In this document: in pieces, positions 33,196-35,804 of the stretch
How the letters are laid out: each line of letters starts with the position of its first letter
How positions within the stretch are numbered: the first letter of the stretch is position 1
Source: Hyphomonadaceae bacterium
GTDB taxonomy: Bacteria > Pseudomonadota > Alphaproteobacteria > Caulobacterales > Aquidulcibacteraceae
Assembly: GCA_022843225.1 (NCBI GenBank)
Contig: JALHOC010000001.1
Coordinates: 20,970 to 56,773 of the forward strand
Length of the DNA stretch: 35,804 bases
Reading direction: 5' to 3'
Notes under the pieces: model-generated
What the model was told of the DNA's origin: nothing
What the model saw: only the letters and a program-made list of their open reading frames with translations
The model's database searches: none
Program-made: the position numbers and the translations under genes

Positions 33196-35804
33196 ATGAT
33201 AGAAACCACGTTCAATCCAAAAGAAGTCGAGCCGCGCTGGAGCGAGGCTTGGGAGAAATCCGGCGCATTCAAGCCGAAGAGCGATCCTGACGTCGAAGCG
33301 TTCTGCATCGTCATCCCCCCGCCCAACGTGACGGGTTCGCTCCACATTGGTCACGCGCTGAACAACACCTTGCAGGATGTGCTGGCGCGGTTCGAGCGCT
33401 TGCGCGGCAAGAGCGTGCTCTGGCAGCCGGGTATGGACCACGCTGGCATCGCCACACAGATGGTGGTGGAGCGGCAACTCTCGCAGTCGGGCGCGAATGA
33501 AGATCGCCGTACGATGGGCCGCGAGGAATTTCTAAAGCGCGTGTGGGCCTGGAAAGACACGTCGGGCGGCATGATCATGAACCAGCTGCGTCGGTTGGGG
33601 GCGTCGTGCGATTGGTCCCGCGAACGCTTCACCATGGACGAAGGCCTGTCAGCGGCGGTGCTGAAGGTCTTCGTCCAACTCTACAAGGAAGGGCTGATCT
33701 ACAAGGACAAGCGCCTTGTGAACTGGGACCCACACTTCGAAACCGCGATCTCCGATCTCGAAGTGCAAAACCAGGAAGTGAACGGGCACTTCTGGCACTT
33801 CAAATATCCGCTGGAGAATGGCGAGAGCTACCAGTTTCCGATTGCGTTCGATGAAGACGGCAAGCCGACGGAGTGGGAAGCGCGCGACTACATCGCGATC
33901 GCCACGACACGGCCGGAGACTATGCTGGGCGACGGCGCGGTGGCCGTGCATCCGAGCGATGCGCGCTATGCGCCGATCGTCGGCAAGCGCGTGCTCTTGC
34001 CGCTCGCCAATCGCTATATCCCGATCATCACGGATGAGTATCCGGATCCCACCTTCGGCTCAGGCGCGGTGAAGATCACCGGGGCGCATGATTTCAACGA
34101 CTACAAGGTCGCGCGCGCTCACAGCATCGAACTTTTCGTGCTGATGGATACGAAGGGCCGCATGGCCGACGCCGAACACGTGCCGGCGAAATATCGCGGC
34201 CTCGATCGCTTTGAGGCGCGCAAACAAGTAGTGGCCGACATCGAGGCGCAGGGGCTGCTGCTTAAGGTCGAGGATAAGAAAATCCAACAGCCGTTCGGCG
34301 ACCGCTCCGGCGTCGTGATCGAGCCGATGCTGACCGATCAATGGTACGTTAATGCGGGTGAGCTGGCGAAGGCGGCGATCGCGGCGGTAGAAGATGGCCG
34401 CACCAAGTTCGTGCCGGAGAATTGGACGAAAACGTACTACCAGTGGATGCGCAACATAGAGCCGTGGTGCATCTCGCGCCAGCTCTGGTGGGGCCACCGC
34501 ATTCCGGCGTGGTATGGGCCGGATGGGCAGGTGTTTGTCGAGGAAAACGAAAGCGCGGCAAAGAGTTCAGCCAAGAAACACTACGGCAAGGACGTAGCGC
34601 TCACCCAAGACGAAGACGTCCTCGATACTTGGTTCTCGTCTGGCCTCTGGCCATTCTCCACGCTCGGCTGGCCGGAGAAGACGCCAGAGCTGAAAAAGTT
34701 CTATCCGACCTCAACACTCGTCACCGCGCACGACATCATCTTCTTCTGGGTGGCGCGGATGATGATGCTCGGCATGCACTTCATGAAAGAAGTGCCGTTC
34801 CACGAGGTCTATATCCACGCTTTGGTGCGTGACGCCACCGGCGCCAAGATGTCGAAGTCCAAGGGCAATACCATGGACCCCCTGGAGCTCATCGATAAGT
34901 TTGGCGCTGATGCCTTGCGCTTCACTTTGGCGGCGATGGCGGCGCAGGGGCGCGACATCAAACTCAGCGAACAGCGCATCGAAGGCTATCGCAATTTCGG
35001 CACCAAGCTCTGGAACGCCGCGCGTTTCGCGCAGATGAATGAATGCGCGGTGTGGGATCAGTTCGATCCAGCAAGCCCAAAGCAACTCGTGAACAAGTGG
35101 ATCGTCGGCGAGACCGCGAAATGCACGGCGGATGTCACGCGTGAACTGGAAGCGCGGCGCTTTAACGAGGCAGCTGGTACGCTCTACAAATTCGTTTGGA
35201 ATGTCTATTGCGATTGGTATCTCGAATTCATCAAGCCATTGCTCAATGGCGAGGATGAAGCCGCGAAGACGGAAACGCGGCGCACCGCGGCGTGGGCGCT
35301 CGATCAAATCCTGATCATGCTGCACCCGTTCATGCCCTTCATCACCGAGGAGCTTTGGGCGCGGCTGGGGGACTTCGGCCAAAAGCGCTCCGGCATGCTC
35401 ATTGTTGAGAAGTGGCCGAAACTCTCGTCGGACTTGATCGACCCGCAAGCCGAAGCCGAAATTGACTGGATGGTGCACCTTATCGCTGAGACCCGCTCGA
35501 CACGCTCTGAGCTGAACGTGCCGCCAGCGGCAAAAATCCCTCTGCTGCTGATTGGCGCGGATTCGGTCACCGAAGCGCGGCTTGAACGCTATCAGGACCT
35601 GATCGATCGCATGGCGCGATTGGAATACTCGACCAGCGCAACCGAGGCGCCGAAGGGTTCGGTGACGTTCGTGCTTGATAACGCCACCGTCGCGTTGCCG
35701 CTTGAAGGCGTGGTCGATCTGCCAGCGGAAACGACGCGGCTGGCGAAAGAGATCGCCAAGCATGATGCGGAAATCAAAAAGATGGACGCAAAGCTCTCCA
35801 CCGC
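33196..35804 (+). CDS. valS: Valyl-tRNA synthetase (3' truncated by window)
   Basis: Class I synthetase that charges tRNA-Val and edits mischarged threonine. About 869 codons are visible. The start MIETTFNPKEVEPRWSEAW at ATG 33196 is the usual bacterial ValRS N-terminus. The HIGH motif is in PPPNVTGSLHIGHAL. The editing domain includes ATTRPETMLGD and FGSGAVKITGAHDFNDY. The KMSKS loop is GAKMSKSKGNTMDPL (about residue 551). The anticodon-binding helical domain contains WNVYCDWYLEFIKP and LHPFMPFITEELW, and the sequence ends entering the C-terminal coiled coil (AKEIAKHDAEIKKMDAKL). Only the last part of that tail is missing. Confidence 0.97.
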   Translation, partial: MIETTFNPKEVEPRWSEAWEKSGAFKPKSDPDVEAFCIVIPPPNVTGSLHIGHALNNTLQDVLARFERLRGKSVLWQPGMDHAGIATQMVVERQLSQSGANEDRRTMGREEFLKRVWAWKDTSGGMIMNQLRRLGASCDWSRERFTMDEGLSAAVLKVFVQLYKEGLIYKDKRLVNWDPHFETAISDLEVQNQEVNGHFWHFKYPLENGESYQFPIAFDEDGKPTEWEARDYIAIATTRPETMLGDGAVAVHPSDARYAPIVGKRVLLPLANRYIPIITDEYPDPTFGSGAVKITGAHDFNDYKVARAHSIELFVLMDTKGRMADAEHVPAKYRGLDRFEARKQVVADIEAQGLLLKVEDKKIQQPFGDRSGVVIEPMLTDQWYVNAGELAKAAIAAVEDGRTKFVPENWTKTYYQWMRNIEPWCISRQLWWGHRIPAWYGPDGQVFVEENESAAKSSAKKHYGKDVALTQDEDVLDTWFSSGLWPFSTLGWPEKTPELKKFYPTSTLVTAHDIIFFWVARMMMLGMHFMKEVPFHEVYIHALVRDATGAKMSKSKGNTMDPLELIDKFGADALRFTLAAMAAQGRDIKLSEQRIEGYRNFGTKLWNAARFAQMNECAVWDQFDPASPKQLVNKWIVGETAKCTADVTRELEARRFNEAAGTLYKFVWNVYCDWYLEFIKPLLNGEDEAAKTETRRTAAWALDQILIMLHPFMPFITEELWARLGDFGQKRSGMLIVEKWPKLSSDLIDPQAEAEIDWMVHLIAETRSTRSELNVPPAAKIPLLLIGADSVTEARLERYQDLIDRMARLEYSTSATEAPKGSVTFVLDNATVALPLEGVVDLPAETTRLAKEIAKHDAEIKKMDAKLST

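Noticed and set aside
34711-35763. Long minus-strand open frame of 350 codons inside valS
   Set aside because: It is opposite a well-conserved valS region, has His/Arg-rich composition and no recognisable domain; a GC-rich shadow frame.

Overview
The window is about 36 kb of a GC-rich alphaproteobacterial chromosome. Several neighbourhoods point to the Caulobacterales/Hyphomonadaceae side of the class: a popZ-type gene (DUF2497) directly before valS, an LmdC-type M23 peptidase overlapping a bactofilin gene, a bacterial NDUFA12 homologue, and an alphaproteobacterial-style RNase E. It is dense core chromosome. I see no insertion sequence, prophage, CRISPR array or integration scar.

Layout. (1) 1-3337: the 3' end of aspS, convergent with a long gene that is a full-length but catalytically disarmed relative of the B12-dependent ribonucleotide reductase NrdJ, with NrdR-box-like sites in its upstream region. 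(2) 3554-5288: NDUFA12-like complex I protein, MlaD-type MCE protein, a DUF2155 exported protein and a DUF1761-like membrane protein. (3) 5333-8635: surE, pcm and an NlpD-like LysM/LytM lipoprotein, convergent with an EamA transporter. (4) 8863-10660: hpf (long form), ptsN and a membrane-anchored hexapeptide-repeat protein. (5) 10815-15177: yajC-secD-secF, then a PuuD-like membrane protein and a squalene-synthase-fold protein resembling complex I assembly factor NDUFAF6. (6) 15174-19702, minus strand: rne, a BepA-like M48/TPR protease and a DsbA-family protein. (7) 19703-20187: a highly folded non-coding stretch between rne and amiC. (8) 20188-25206: Tat-exported amidase AmiC, PBP1A, and prfB with a programmed +1 frameshift. 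(9) 25203-29276: a large AsmA/YhdP-like protein (minus) and a Bcp peroxiredoxin. (10) 29465-31273: lmdC-bactofilin operon and terminator. (11) 31331-31719: tRNA-Asn and tRNA-Cys (minus). (12) 31829-35804: a PIMT-like methyltransferase, popZ and the 5' part of valS.

The main theme is envelope growth and cell polarity: a PBP, an amidase, a likely amidase activator, a bactofilin with its hydrolase, lipid-transport-like proteins and a polar organiser, alongside protein export, translation factors and RNA decay. All four convergent protein-coding pairs overlap by exactly 4 nt at their stop codons, leaving no room for a terminator between them.

The most unusual object is the NrdJ-like gene. It keeps recognisable NrdJ segments, the TSCPD region and the C-terminal zinc ribbon, but the radical-cysteine/glutamate loop, the second active-site cysteine and the phosphate-binding loop are all replaced. 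All functional statements rest on reading motifs and on recalled family knowledge; no database search was run.
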